DNA of 34,533 nt from Nitrosomonas sp. Nm132 (GTDB taxonomy: Bacteria > Pseudomonadota > Gammaproteobacteria > Burkholderiales > Nitrosomonadaceae): assembly GCF_900100485.1 (NCBI RefSeq), contig NZ_FNDH01000028.1, forward strand, positions 1 to 34,533, read 5' to 3'. The position numbers and the translations under genes were made by a program. Every line of letters starts with the position of its first letter. Positions within the stretch are counted from its first letter, which is position 1. Below, piece after piece: positions 24,490 to 34,533 of the stretch. The notes below the pieces were generated by a model. It was given only the letters and a program-made list of their open reading frames with translations. It was not told the DNA's origin and made no database searches.

Positions 24490-25575
24490 ATGAAAAAACA
24501 GCGTGTCATAGTGGGGATGTCCGGTGGGGTAGATTCCTCTGTTGCCGCCTTATTATTGAAAGAACAGGGTTACGAGGTCATCGGTTTATTCATGAAGAAC
24601 TGGGAGGACGATGATACCGATGAATACTGTTCTTCCCGTCAAGATTTCATTGATGCGGTATCCGTAGCTGATGTGATCGATATTCCACTTGAAGTCATCA
24701 ATTTCTCAGCTGAGTATAAAGAACGCGTGTTCAATTTGTTTCTTGCCGAATATAAGGCCGGGCGAACACCTAATCCGGATGTATTATGCAATGCCGAAAT
24801 CAAGTTTAAGGCTTTTCTCGATCATGCGATCACCCTCGGTGCAGATTTTATAGCCACGGGTCACTATGCGCAGGTACGTCGAGTCAATGATTCATATCAG
24901 TTATTAAAAGGCGAGGATGGCAACAAGGATCAGAGTTATTTTCTCTATCGTTTAAACCAGCAACAACTGGCAAAAGCGCTCTTTCCCATCGGCCATCTCT
25001 ACAAGCGTGAGGTGCGTCAAATCGCACTTGCACACAAATTACCGAATTTTTCCAAAAAGGACAGCACCGGTATCTGTTTCATTGGAGAGCGACCCTTCCG
25101 CGAATTTCTCAATCGGTATTTACCCCATGAACCTGGAGAAATCCAGACGCCGGAAGGGAAGGTGGTCGGCAAACATATCGGTCTGATGTATTACACCATT
25201 GGACAACGGCAGGGGTTAGGTATTGGCGGAACCAAAGATGGCAATGAACAGCCGTGGTTTGTTGCAGGCAAGGATATCGCAAAAAATAGGCTGATTGTGG
25301 TGCAGGGACATGACCATCCGGCATTGCTCCGTTCCACATTATCAGCTACCGATCTATCCTGGATCAGTGGCAAGGCGCCCCATTGCAACTGGGTGTATGC
25401 AGCCAAAACCCGTTATCGCCAAACTGATGCGCCTTGTGCCATTGCGCACGTAGATCAAGGGAGCTGCCAGATTGACTTTGCCCAACCGCAATGGGCAGTG
25501 ACACCGGGGCAGTCGGTCGTGGTCTATGAAAGTAAGGTGTGTCTCGGTGGGGGGGTGATTACTGGCAGCAAATGA
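24490..25575 (+). CDS. mnmA: tRNA-specific 2-thiouridylase
   Basis: Adds sulfur to U34 of tRNA-Lys, -Glu and -Gln using ATP and sulfur relayed from IscS. The 361-residue length is standard. The PP-loop SGGVDSS is at 11-17. The catalytic cysteines are Cys100 (DVLCNAE) and Cys196 (TGICFIGER). The frame is open upstream into nudJ, but the ATG at 24490 begins the conserved VIVGMSGG region four bases after the nudJ stop, so it is the right start. The last codons contain a run of seven G (near 25549-25555). It is co-transcribed with nudJ and convergent with the GST-like gene 41 bases away. Confidence 0.97.
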   Translation: MKKQRVIVGMSGGVDSSVAALLLKEQGYEVIGLFMKNWEDDDTDEYCSSRQDFIDAVSVADVIDIPLEVINFSAEYKERVFNLFLAEYKAGRTPNPDVLCNAEIKFKAFLDHAITLGADFIATGHYAQVRRVNDSYQLLKGEDGNKDQSYFLYRLNQQQLAKALFPIGHLYKREVRQIALAHKLPNFSKKDSTGICFIGERPFREFLNRYLPHEPGEIQTPEGKVVGKHIGLMYYTIGQRQGLGIGGTKDGNEQPWFVAGKDIAKNRLIVVQGHDHPALLRSTLSATDLSWISGKAPHCNWVYAAKTRYRQTDAPCAIAHVDQGSCQIDFAQPQWAVTPGQSVVVYESKVCLGGGVITGSK

Positions 25576-25616
25576 TCTGAGAGTTTGTTTTCACAATCCC
25601 TGTGTTCTGACGGTAT

Positions 25617-26243
25617 TCAACTGGCGTAATCTCTTGGCGCCGTACTGATGAAGGATTCACGTTGTTCCAGTTTGTCAATCAGCTTTGTGAGATTGGGATA
25701 AGATTTGCGCCACTCAATCTGTGGGAAGCGAAAGGCTAAATAGCCCGTTGCGCAGCCTAGGGCAATATCAGCCAGTGTTATAGTTTTACCCTCGCACCAA
25801 TCATTGCCGCCTAATTCCATTGCGGCGGCGGCCAAACCCAGATCAATTTTCTTGTGTTGGCGGACTATCCATTCCGGGCTTTGCTGGGTATCAGGGCGTT
25901 TGCGTTCCAGAAAGATAGTTGCAGTTGCATCACAAATACCGTCTGCGAGTGCTTCCCAACGCTTTACTCGCCAACGCGCGGATCCAGATTCAGGAATAAG
26001 GCGAGAAGCTGGAATAGCACCTTCCAAATCATCTAAATATTCTGCAATCACACGTGAATCAAACAGGGTTTTGCCATCATTCATGATCAGGACAGGTACT
26101 TTACCCAGCGGATTGTGATTGGCAACATGGGTATCGGTATTCCAGGGAATATCTACATCAAACTCATGTTTGATGTTTTTTTCAGCCAGAATAATACGGA
26201 TTTTGCGTACATATGGGCAGGTCAATGATCCGATAAGCTTCAT
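25617..26243 (-). CDS. Glutathione S-transferase family protein
   Basis: A 208-residue protein with a thioredoxin-like N-terminal half (MKLIGSLTCPYVRKIRIIL, then NPLGKVPVL and FDSRVIAEYLDD) and an all-helical C-terminal half (LADIALGCATGYLAFR). The cysteine of TCPYVRK could act as the glutathione-interacting residue. The ATG at 26243 is preferred over one 17 codons upstream because AAAGGTAG lies just before it and the upstream residues are not GST-like. Specific substrate unknown. It is divergent from purB with about 106 bases between. Confidence 0.9.
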   Translation of the reverse strand: MKLIGSLTCPYVRKIRIILAEKNIKHEFDVDIPWNTDTHVANHNPLGKVPVLIMNDGKTLFDSRVIAEYLDDLEGAIPASRLIPESGSARWRVKRWEALADGICDATATIFLERKRPDTQQSPEWIVRQHKKIDLGLAAAAMELGGNDWCEGKTITLADIALGCATGYLAFRFPQIEWRKSYPNLTKLIDKLEQRESFISTAPRDYAS

Positions 26244-26319
26244 AATGCTACCTTTGGCAATGCTTGAAGCGCTGATTATACGTATCTGTGTCATTCATGG
26301 GTATAACGAGCTGTGATAA

Positions 26320-27729
<1,410 letters not shown>

Positions 27730-27831
27730 TCACTATTTTCCATGAGTACTTCAGTGTATTAGGAATGATGTTGTGGCAAATTTTCTTGTGATTAAGTGAT
27801 TTTTTAATGTTTAAATGAGTTGAATGGGTTG

Positions 27832-27855
27832 ATATTGGAATAACTATCCCAATAT
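27832..27855. promoter_or_regulatory. Perfect 7-bp inverted repeat ahead of grpE
   Basis: ATATTGG (27832-27838) and CCAATAT (27849-27855) flank a 10-base spacer, 25 bases before the grpE start. It could be an operator or a leader hairpin affecting ribosome access. It does not match the CIRCE element (TTAGCACTC inverted repeat), so HrcA control through CIRCE is not indicated. Confidence 0.4.
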
Positions 27856-27880
27856 AACAAACCAAAAATGGGAGGTGAGT

Positions 27881-28468
27881 ATGCAAGAATCAAATAAATC
27901 GCAATCAGATGAACAGGAGTTGATATCGGTGAGTGGTGAAATGAATGAATTTGAAGCTTCCAAAGATAAAAGCACTAATGAGACCGAACCACAAGTTGAG
28001 ATAACGCCTAGTCTTGAACAATTATTGAAAGAAGCCGAATTAAGAGCGGCTGAGCATCACGATGCTTGGCTGCGTGCTAAAGCTGAAGCTGAAAATATCC
28101 GTAAGCGTGCTCAGTCAGATATTGCTAATGCGCATAAATATGCAATTGAAAAATTCTCTACTGAATTGTTGGCAGTCATGGACAGTCTTGATGCCGCGCT
28201 GGCAGTCGAGAATGCTACTCTGGAAAATTTTAAAAGTGGCGTAGAGTTGACACAAAAGCAGCTGATTGCTGTTTTCGAGAAATTTAATATTAAAGTCGTC
28301 AATCCAGAGGGTGAGAAATTCGATCCTCATCAGCATCAGGCGATGTGTATGGTGGAATCAGATCTTCCTCCGAATACGGTTACGCAGGTATTGCAGCGGG
28401 GATATATGCTGCATGATCGGGTAATTCGTCCGGCGATGGTAGCGGTTTCAAAAGCCAAAGAGACTTGA
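27881..28468 (+). CDS. grpE: GrpE nucleotide exchange factor
   Basis: The co-chaperone that releases ADP from DnaK. The 195-residue protein has an acidic, disordered N-terminus, a long coiled coil (about 45-100; [26 protein letters not shown]) and the C-terminal beta domain ([38 protein letters not shown]). The ATG at 27881 is used, with GGAGGT immediately upstream at 27871-27876. The in-frame GTG at 27875 overlaps that ribosome site and is less likely. It heads the grpE-dnaK-dnaJ cluster. Confidence 0.97.
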   Translation: MQESNKSQSDEQELISVSGEMNEFEASKDKSTNETEPQVEITPSLEQLLKEAELRAAEHHDAWLRAKAEAENIRKRAQSDIANAHKYAIEKFSTELLAVMDSLDAALAVENATLENFKSGVELTQKQLIAVFEKFNIKVVNPEGEKFDPHQHQAMCMVESDLPPNTVTQVLQRGYMLHDRVIRPAMVAVSKAKET

Positions 28469-28542
28469 AATTTCAGCAGGAATCTCCACTTCCAGATATT
28501 AGATAAATTCTTAGTTTTAACCTTTTAAAGGATCGAGCAAGT

Positions 28543-30474
28543 ATGTCAAAAATAATCGGTATCGACTTGGGTACTACCAATTCTTGTGTAGCAGTAATGG
28601 AGAATGGTAAACCCAAAGTCATTGAAAATTCGGAAGGCGCGCGGACAACCCCTTCTATCGTAGCGTACACGGATGAGAGTGAAATCTTGGTAGGTGCTTC
28701 TGCTAAACGGCAAGCTGTGACCAATCCAAAGAATACCTTGTTTGCTGTCAAACGGCTTATTGGCCGCCGCTTTGACGAAGATATGGTGCAGAAAGATATT
28801 AAGATGGTGCCTTACAGTATTGTTCGTGCGGACAATAATGATGCCTGGGTGGAAGTGCGTGGAAGAAAAATTGCGCCTCCTGAGATTTCAGCACAAGTGC
28901 TGATAAAAATGAAGAAAACTGCTGAGGATTACCTGGGAGAGCCGGTAACGGAGGCAGTGATTACGGTGCCTGCCTACTTTAATGATTCGCAACGTCAGGC
29001 GACCAAGGATGCAGGCCGGATTGCTGGGTTGGAAGTCAAGCGCATTATCAACGAGCCAACTGCTGCTGCGCTGGCTTTTGGAATGGATAAAAAAGAAGGC
29101 GATCGCAAGATTGCGGTATACGATTTGGGTGGTGGTACTTTCGATATTTCCATTATCGAAATTGCAGAAGTGGAAGGAGAACATCAATTTGAGGTGCTTG
29201 CTACCAATGGGGATACATTTCTGGGGGGGGAGGATTTTGACTCGCGTGTAATCGAGTATCTGGTCGATGAATTCAAGAAAGAAAGTGGTATCGACCTGAA
29301 AAAAGACATGCTTGCGCTGCAACGTTTGAAAGACGCGGCGGAGAAAGCCAAAATTGAGCTGTCGTCTAGTCAGCAGACAGAAGTCAATCTACCTTATATT
29401 ACGGCGGATGCTTCGGGGCCGAAGCATCTCGCCGTAAAGATTACTCGTGCCAAATTGGAAAGTCTGGTTGAAGAATTGATTGAACGGACGATTGAACCAT
29501 GTCGCACAGCGATCAAGGATGCAGGCTTAGCCTTTTCCGATATTAATGATGTCATTCTGGTGGGTGGGCAAACCCGTATGCCCAAAGTACAGGACAAAGT
29601 CAAAGAGATTTTCGGCAAGGAACCGCGCAAAGATGTCAACCCCGATGAAGCTGTTGCGATCGGAGCGGCTATTCAGGGTGGCGTCTTGAAAGGTGATGTC
29701 AAAGATGTATTGTTATTGGATGTGACGCCCTTGTCGCTGGGCATTGAAACCTTGGGTGGTGTCATGACTAAGCTGATCCAAAAGAATACGACTATCCCGA
29801 CCAAAGCGCAGCAGGTGTTTTCAACGGCGGATGATAATCAGACCGCAGTGACCATCCATGTGTTGCAAGGTGAACGGGAAATGGCGTCTGGTAATAAAAG
29901 CTTGGGGCAATTTAACCTGACAGATATTCCGTCTGCACCCCGTGGCATGCCGCAAATTGAGGTAACTTTTGATATTGATGCAAACGGTATATTGCATGTG
30001 TCAGCTAAAGACAAAGCGACCGGTAAGGAAAATAAGATCAAGATCCAGGCAAGCTCAGGTTTGGCGGAAGATGAAATTCAACGCATGGTCAAGGATGCTG
30101 AAGCCCATGCTGAAGAAGATAAGAAAGCGCTGGAGCTTGTCAATAGCCGCAATCAATGTGATGCCATGATTCACTCAATCAGAAAATCATTGGCAGAATA
30201 TGGCGATAAACTGGCGGCAGATGAAAAAGCAAAAATAGAAGCTGCGCTGAAAGATGCGGAAGAGGCCCTTAAATCGAATGACAAGGATACGATTGAGGCA
30301 AAAACTCAGGCACTGACCGAAGCTTCCCAAAAACTGGCAGAAAAGATTTATTCACAGGAACAGACGCAATCAGCGCAATCGAGTGCTGAATCAGCTTCCT
30401 CTAAGAAAGAGGAGAAGACAGTAGAGGGTGAAGTGGTCGACGCTGAATTTGAAGAAGTGAAAAACAAGAAATAA
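28543..30474 (+). CDS. dnaK: Chaperone DnaK (Hsp70)
   Basis: The ATP-driven chaperone for nascent and misfolded proteins. At 643 residues it has the full layout: nucleotide-binding domain beginning [15 protein letters not shown], the phosphate loop [20 protein letters not shown], the substrate-binding domain starting near [18 protein letters not shown], and a C-terminal lid ending in EEVKNKK. AAAGGA precedes the ATG. It follows grpE by 74 bases, so co-transcription is likely. A run of eight G at 29223-29230 encodes LGGED and is a potential slippage point. Confidence 0.99.
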   Translation: MSKIIGIDLGTTNSCVAVMENGKPKVIENSEGARTTPSIVAYTDESEILVGASAKRQAVTNPKNTLFAVKRLIGRRFDEDMVQKDIKMVPYSIVRADNNDAWVEVRGRKIAPPEISAQVLIKMKKTAEDYLGEPVTEAVITVPAYFNDSQRQATKDAGRIAGLEVKRIINEPTAAALAFGMDKKEGDRKIAVYDLGGGTFDISIIEIAEVEGEHQFEVLATNGDTFLGGEDFDSRVIEYLVDEFKKESGIDLKKDMLALQRLKDAAEKAKIELSSSQQTEVNLPYITADASGPKHLAVKITRAKLESLVEELIERTIEPCRTAIKDAGLAFSDINDVILVGGQTRMPKVQDKVKEIFGKEPRKDVNPDEAVAIGAAIQGGVLKGDVKDVLLLDVTPLSLGIETLGGVMTKLIQKNTTIPTKAQQVFSTADDNQTAVTIHVLQGEREMASGNKSLGQFNLTDIPSAPRGMPQIEVTFDIDANGILHVSAKDKATGKENKIKIQASSGLAEDEIQRMVKDAEAHAEEDKKALELVNSRNQCDAMIHSIRKSLAEYGDKLAADEKAKIEAALKDAEEALKSNDKDTIEAKTQALTEASQKLAEKIYSQEQTQSAQSSAESASSKKEEKTVEGEVVDAEFEEVKNKK

Positions 30475-30499
30475 TTTTTTCTAGTTCGTTGTATGGGTG

Positions 30500-30556
30500 C
30501 CAAGGCGCAGAGATGCAAGGATATAAAAAGGATTCCTTGCTTGCTCTGCGTTTTGG
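30500..30556. repeat. Long imperfect hairpin between dnaK and dnaJ
   Basis: Three nested blocks pair: CCAA with TTGG, CGCAGAG (30506-30512) with CTCTGCG, and GCAAGGA with TCCTTGC, around an AT-rich loop. Together they form a 57-base structure 25 bases after the dnaK stop. There is no T-tract, so it is more likely an mRNA-processing or stabilising hairpin, or a REP/miniature-element copy, than a terminator. It could explain a lower level of dnaJ relative to dnaK. Confidence 0.65.
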
Positions 30557-30676
30557 TGTTTATCAGAATATTTTAATTTTTAAATCAGAACTAAATCTGG
30601 ATTCCAATAAATGTAGCAAAATGATCATCCAATTAATTTTGCTGCTTTGATTATTTCCTGATAGTCGGAAACTTTT

Positions 30677-31789
30677 ATGAGCAAACGCGATTACTATGAA
30701 GTTCTTGGTGTCAGCAGAGATGCTGACGAAAGTGAGATTAAAAAAGCTTATCGTAAGCTAGCCATGAAATATCATCCAGACCGGAATGCTGGCGATGCCA
30801 AGGCTGAGGAGCGTTTTAAAGAAGTCAAAGAAGCCTATGAGATACTGTCTGATTCCAGTAAACGGCCGGCATATGATCAGTATGGTCATGCGGGAGTAGA
30901 TGCCAGTGCAGCGGGAGCGGGAGCGCATGGGTTTGGTGATGCATTCAGCGATATTTTCAGTGATATTTTTGGTATGCGTGGTGGCGGAGGGCGATCCAAT
31001 GTTCATCGAGGCGCTGATCTACGTTATAACCTGGAAGTTACCTTGGAGCAAGCCGCTCGCGGTGCTGAAACCAAAATTCGGATTCCTACCATGGTGGTTT
31101 GTGATACTTGTCATGGTGATGGCGCCAAGCCCGGGACTTCACCTAAAACCTGTACGACGTGCGATGGACATGGCCAGGTCAGAATGCAGCAAGGTTTTTT
31201 CTCCATTCAACAAACATGTCCTAAATGCCATGGTAGTGGCAGAATCATTGCTACCCCGTGCTCATCGTGTCATGGAGCGGGCAGAATTAAGCAGCATAAG
31301 ACCCTGAATGTTAAAATTCCAGTCGGTGTTGATGAAGGTGATCGCATTCGGATATCTGGTGAAGGCGAAGCAGGAATCAATGGTGGTCCGCCAGGGGATC
31401 TGTATGTTGTGATCCATTTATCCAGTCACTCCGTGTTCCAGCGTGATGGCAATAATTTGCACTGTGAGATACCTATCAGCTTTACGGCAGCAGCACTGGG
31501 TGGGGAAATTGAGGTTCCTACACTGGATGGCCACGCAAAAATCAAGATTTCTTCGGAAACTCAGACTGGAAAGATCTTCCGCTTGCGAGGCAAGGGAATA
31601 AAAGGTGTGCGCAGCCATGCCGCGGGCGATCTCTTATGTCATGTGGTGGTGGAGACACCCGTCAATCTGACATCGCGACAGAAGGAATTACTGCAAGAAC
31701 TGGAGGAAATTAGTCAAAAGGATAATTCTCGCCATAGTCCCCGGGCAAAATCATGGATGGAAAAAGCACGTGAATTTTTTTCAGAATGA
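30677..31789 (+). CDS. dnaJ: Chaperone DnaJ (Hsp40)
   Basis: The co-chaperone that delivers substrates to DnaK and stimulates its ATPase. The 370-residue protein has a J-domain with the essential HPD (YHPDRNAG), a Gly/Phe-rich region (about 70-105), and a zinc domain with four CxxCxGxG repeats ([32 protein letters not shown]). The C-terminal substrate and dimer domains follow ([22 protein letters not shown]). It is on the same strand as dnaK with 202 bases between, which hold the long hairpin. Confidence 0.99.
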   Translation: MSKRDYYEVLGVSRDADESEIKKAYRKLAMKYHPDRNAGDAKAEERFKEVKEAYEILSDSSKRPAYDQYGHAGVDASAAGAGAHGFGDAFSDIFSDIFGMRGGGGRSNVHRGADLRYNLEVTLEQAARGAETKIRIPTMVVCDTCHGDGAKPGTSPKTCTTCDGHGQVRMQQGFFSIQQTCPKCHGSGRIIATPCSSCHGAGRIKQHKTLNVKIPVGVDEGDRIRISGEGEAGINGGPPGDLYVVIHLSSHSVFQRDGNNLHCEIPISFTAAALGGEIEVPTLDGHAKIKISSETQTGKIFRLRGKGIKGVRSHAAGDLLCHVVVETPVNLTSRQKELLQELEEISQKDNSRHSPRAKSWMEKAREFFSE

Positions 31790-32126
31790 AACAAGTATAT
31801 CGATCATCCTGATTTCTTGTGTTTTGCGTGCCTTATTTCATCATTAATTGGCAGTGGATGTGGGCGATGGATTGGGTAGTCTCTGGTTTATTGAGAGATA
31901 ATTGACTATGTCATAGACAATTTGAATATCTTGCGAGGGATAGTGAAATCGAGTGCGTAAGATACAATGAGAGATGTTTCTTTATATGATTGCCTACGCT
32001 AAATAACTGCTTCCATAATATCCTATTCCAATGAGTTACTTCGCTTGCGGTATTAAAGTGAGCAACTCTCAATTATTAGAAGTGGCATAAGCTTTTTATC
32101 CTTGATTTTGCGGAGTAGCTACAAAA
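31790..32126. other. Intergenic region between dnaJ and the porin gene
   Basis: A 337-base non-coding stretch, AT-rich in its right half. The only structure seen is the 23-base palindrome at 31900-31922. No clear terminator for dnaJ and no confident promoter for the porin were identified. Confidence 0.6.
31900..31922. promoter_or_regulatory. 23-bp near-perfect palindrome, possible operator
   Basis: The half-sites AATTG-A-CTATG and CATAG-A-CAATT are symmetric about the T at 31911, with only the single A next to each inner block breaking the symmetry. It is about 110 bases after dnaJ and 210 bases before the porin start. Loop space is too small for a good terminator, so a dimeric regulator site is the better guess. 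Confidence 0.35.
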
Positions 32127-32135
32127 TTGGAATAT

Positions 32136-33482
32136 ATGCAGAAATACCCGAGATGGCTATTATTTGCTGTAACGGTCAGTATACTTTTTATTGCTTCGCA
32201 TTCTGATAATCTTCAAGCTAATAATTTAATAAACTTTTTTAGGAATAGTAGGGTAGAGTTTGGTGGTTGGATTAATGGTGGCGCAACTTTTAATCCCAGT
32301 CAGACTAATGGATATAATGGCCCTGTCATTTTTACTGATCAAGCTAATCAGTTTCAGCTCAATCAATTTAACCTGTTTATGCGGCGTTCAGTGGTATCAA
32401 TGGGCGCTGCGTGGGATTTTGGCGGTCGCGTCGACTTCATGTTTGGAACGGACGCTATTTTTACTCAAGCTTTCGGTGTGCCAGCTTTTGATGTGAATAC
32501 TGGAGAACCCTTGGATAGAAGCAATTGGGATCTCAATTTGTGTTGCTCTTCGACACGCACCTACGGTATTGCACTTCCGCAAACTTACTTAGAAGCATAT
32601 GCACCTATTGGAAATGGACTCAATGTCAAAATTGGCCATTTCTATTCCCCAACCGGCTTTGAGACAGTTCCCGCGCCTGAAAACTTTTTTTATTCGCGAA
32701 CTTATACGTTAAATGTTGGTGAGCCCTTTACACATACTGGTGTGCAAACAAACTACACAATCAATAACAACTGGGCAGTTTCCGGAAGTGTTATTACTGG
32801 TAGTGCTAATGGAGGCTGGGATGGAGGGTGGGATAAGCAGTTAGGTAACTGGGGCGGCATTGCCGGCATTACCTGGACCAGCGATGATCATGCAACCTCA
32901 CTCAATGTTACAGGCACTTATAGTAAGACTTCCACGCGGAGTAACGAACCATGGGGGATGTATAACATCGTGCTGCAACATAGAATCACGCCTAAAACTC
33001 TTCTAGTTCTTCATCATGTTCATGGCTATGCAGGTGGAGTTTTATTGAATAATCTTAAGTATGCTAATGTAACAAAGAATGCTGAATGGATGAGTTTCAT
33101 TACACATTTGTACCATGATCTTACGGACAATTTGTCCGTAGGTATTCGGGGTGAATGGTTTCGTGACAGGGATGGTTTTCGTAATTCATCGCCTTTCCGG
33201 ATAGCAGCTGCTACCAATATTGTTAATGGGGCAGCAGTCAGTTTTGCAGGCGATATTAACAGTGTAACCATTACACCTGCTGATTATTATTCAGTCACTG
33301 TTGGAATGAACTGGAAGGCGGCTAAAGCGCTGAAGCTTAAATGGGAGCCAATAAGGAAACTTAATATTCGCCCTAACATACGCTATGATAGGGTCGATGC
33401 TTATAAGGCAGCTGCTTATAGGCCTTTTGCTGGTAACAAGGATCAAATCCTGTTCTCACTTGATTTTTTACTACCCTTTTGA
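32136..33482 (+). CDS. Outer-membrane beta-barrel porin (BBP2/OmpL-like)
   Basis: A roughly 448-residue protein with a signal peptide (hydrophobic LLFAVTVSILFIA, cleavage near LQA) and a barrel of alternating strands ending in a C-terminal aromatic motif (ILFSLDFLLPF) typical of outer-membrane insertion. Regions such as RVEFGGWINGG, YLEAYAPIGNGLNVKIGHF and YSPTGFETV resemble the putative beta-barrel porin-2 family. The substrate is unknown. A possible upstream TTG start (32127) has GGAG about 11 bases before it; the ATG at 32136 is the conservative choice. A rho-independent terminator follows at 33631. Confidence 0.82.
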   Translation: MQKYPRWLLFAVTVSILFIASHSDNLQANNLINFFRNSRVEFGGWINGGATFNPSQTNGYNGPVIFTDQANQFQLNQFNLFMRRSVVSMGAAWDFGGRVDFMFGTDAIFTQAFGVPAFDVNTGEPLDRSNWDLNLCCSSTRTYGIALPQTYLEAYAPIGNGLNVKIGHFYSPTGFETVPAPENFFYSRTYTLNVGEPFTHTGVQTNYTINNNWAVSGSVITGSANGGWDGGWDKQLGNWGGIAGITWTSDDHATSLNVTGTYSKTSTRSNEPWGMYNIVLQHRITPKTLLVLHHVHGYAGGVLLNNLKYANVTKNAEWMSFITHLYHDLTDNLSVGIRGEWFRDRDGFRNSSPFRIAAATNIVNGAAVSFAGDINSVTITPADYYSVTVGMNWKAAKALKLKWEPIRKLNIRPNIRYDRVDAYKAAAYRPFAGNKDQILFSLDFLLPF

Positions 33483-33578
33483 CGACTATTTCCTTCTGAT
33501 TGAGGATATATCCATTAGGGAAATAGGGTATTTTAGAAGTATTCTAGTATTCGATTCTTAAAGCTATGAAGCAAGCCA

Positions 33579-33603
33579 TGATACCGATCAGCTGTTGGTA
33601 TCA
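33579..33603. repeat. Short hairpin downstream of the porin gene
   Basis: TGATACC (33579-33585) pairs perfectly with GGTATCA (33597-33603) around an 11-base loop. It has no T-tract and lies just before the terminator; it may stabilise the 3' end. Confidence 0.4.
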
Positions 33604-33630
33604 GGCTCATGTTACTTTTTGAAGTTTTTT

Positions 33631-33660
33631 GGCAGCTTTAATGGGTTTGCTGCCTTTTCT
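33631..33660 (+). terminator. Rho-independent terminator for the porin transcript
   Basis: GGCAGC (33631-33636) and GCTGCC (33649-33654) enclose a 12-base loop, followed by TTTTCTTTT on the plus strand. The orientation fits the porin gene. The T-tract runs into the stop codon of the minus-strand lipoprotein, so the two transcripts converge here. Confidence 0.75.
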
Positions 33661-33661
33661 T

Positions 33662-34075
33662 TTACTGAGCCGGAATTGTGCTTGTCTGCGTCAGGTCCGT
33701 ATAATGATGCTCTTTCTGCTCTTCCGCCATTTTGCGATGAATAGACGCTTCTTTTAAATTCTCTTTTAATGAATTCTTATAATAGCGAATGTTGGCAGAT
33801 GTATGAGATTTAAGATCTTGACCCTTCCTTCCATAATAATAGCTGTGATCTTCATACTCCTGGAGCAGCTTCTTCTGCTCTTTTAATTTCGCTTGCATCT
33901 CTTTAGCTATATTTTCATAATGTTGTGCTAGAGCATCATGATTGCTGTGGTCTACGGCAATCCGATGAGTATTATGAATTTCGTTATTTCGAACGCTTCC
34001 GACAGGATTCATTTGCGCGCAAGCGGACAAAAAACTAAGCATTAGTCCAGCTAATAAAAGGGAGCTTGCTTTCAT
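33662..34075 (-). CDS. Small coiled-coil lipoprotein
   Basis: The 137-residue product starts with a lipoprotein signal (SSLLLAGLMLSFLSACAQMN; lipobox LSAC with the lipid-bearing Cys). The mature part is highly charged and helical, rich in Lys, Glu, His and Tyr (EMQAKLKEQKKLLQEYEDH, NSLKENLKEASIHRKMAEEQ), predicting a coiled coil on the periplasmic face of a membrane. An in-frame ATG 11 codons upstream is rejected because GGAGG lies 7 bases before the ATG at 34075 and the lipoprotein signal begins there. Function is unknown. Confidence 0.82.
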   Translation of the reverse strand: MKASSLLLAGLMLSFLSACAQMNPVGSVRNNEIHNTHRIAVDHSNHDALAQHYENIAKEMQAKLKEQKKLLQEYEDHSYYYGRKGQDLKSHTSANIRYYKNSLKENLKEASIHRKMAEEQKEHHYTDLTQTSTIPAQ

Positions 34076-34533
34076 AATGATGCCTCCATTAAATAATTCG
34101 AGTTTCACTCCTTTCTGCCTTTAAGAATTATTGTTTAGTTGACTTATTAAGAATAACCATATTATAAATACGTTCTCTTTGGGAAACATATTCATATTAA
34201 ATTTGCTATTTAAGCGTGATGCACTATCTTGTCATCTAGAATCAGTTGTAACCAAGACTACCAATAATAAGGTTATTATTTTTAATATATTAACCCTATT
34301 TCCCTCATTTGATTCCGGTTAACTTAACTCTTGATACTAATCATATCTACTAAATATATAAAAAATAAGTACCAATAGATGAACTGTATTGTTGATAATA
34401 TGGATACAATAAAATGATATAAGATTTATATTAAATTGACTCTACTTTAGACATTCACCCACCACCCTTGCGTCGCCTGAGCGGTGATACAAGCTGGGAA
34501 TGAAACGAGTGAGATTGATATTATTTGCTGGTG
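34076..34533. other. AT-rich non-coding region to the window edge
   Basis: These 458 bases are strongly AT-rich to about 34440 and less so at the very end. They hold the lipoprotein ribosome site and a candidate promoter. The last 34 bases begin an ATG-started frame (MKRVRLILFAG) that could be the signal peptide of a gene cut by the window edge, but that cannot be judged here. Confidence 0.5.
34161..34166 (-). promoter_or_regulatory. Candidate -10 box for the lipoprotein gene
   Basis: Read on the minus strand these bases are a perfect TATAAT, about 85 bases ahead of the lipoprotein start. The -35 region at the expected distance is poor. On the plus strand TTGACT (34139-34144) and TATAAA (34163-34168) are 18 bases apart and form an equally plausible rightward promoter. 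Confidence 0.3.

Noticed and set aside
27781..27860. Heat-shock sigma-32 promoter ahead of grpE
   Set aside because: A TTGAA hexamer and a CCCAAT-like box are present but the spacing is too long for a sigma-32 promoter.
34500..34533. Possible gene start (MKRVRLILFAG) at the right edge
   Set aside because: Only eleven codons are visible and the G-rich stretch before it is too close to the ATG to be a normal ribosome site.

Overview
The window looks like the chromosome of a betaproteobacterium, most plausibly from the Nitrosomonas group. This is inferred from the housekeeping genes and their order (mrp-dcd divergent from metG; nudJ-mnmA; purB; grpE-dnaK-dnaJ), the moderate GC content and the density of small palindromic insertions. 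No ammonia-oxidation gene is present, so the genus is not proven. No rRNA, tRNA or CRISPR array was seen.

Left end (about 70-4240): a GC-rich foreign block that reads like a defence or restriction-island remnant. It has a small unknown protein, an AAA/ABC-type ATPase and an HNH nuclease in overlapping, translationally coupled order, then a rhuM gene cut short by an IS3-family element. The IS is itself dead. Its OrfB has lost its N-terminus, has an amber codon where the family has Trp, and carries a 103-bp TA-flanked miniature element that reads through in frame. Cutting that element out in silico restores the transposase sequence exactly.

Core block 1 (4320-8230): mrp (Fe-S carrier ATPase) and dcd (dCTP deaminase) on the minus strand, divergent from metG (methionyl-tRNA synthetase).

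Accessory block (8320-22420): an exported NxxGxxAF-repeat protein, a GtrB/GtrA pair, a convergent GC-rich multi-spanning membrane protein, an SGNH-hydrolase-like protein, a 7TM diguanylate cyclase, a bifunctional PutA and a lipid-kinase-like protein. Three copies of a 162-bp element lie here, each upstream of a plus-strand gene (gtrB-like, diguanylate cyclase, lipid kinase-like). All are flanked by TTAA or a near match and share 19-bp inverted ends. A fourth, solo end lies at 14188. Each copy is an imperfect palindrome centred exactly on its middle, with an extra local palindrome inside each arm. It is the most striking non-coding feature of the window.

Core block 2 (22495-31789): a family-2 glycosyltransferase with a membrane-anchored partner, nudJ-mnmA (tRNA thiolation), a GST-like protein, purB (purine synthesis) and the grpE-dnaK-dnaJ chaperone cluster. 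A 57-nt long hairpin sits between dnaK and dnaJ.

Right end (31790-34533): an outer-membrane beta-barrel porin with a 3' terminator, a small coiled-coil lipoprotein on the opposite strand, and an AT-rich non-coding stretch to the edge.
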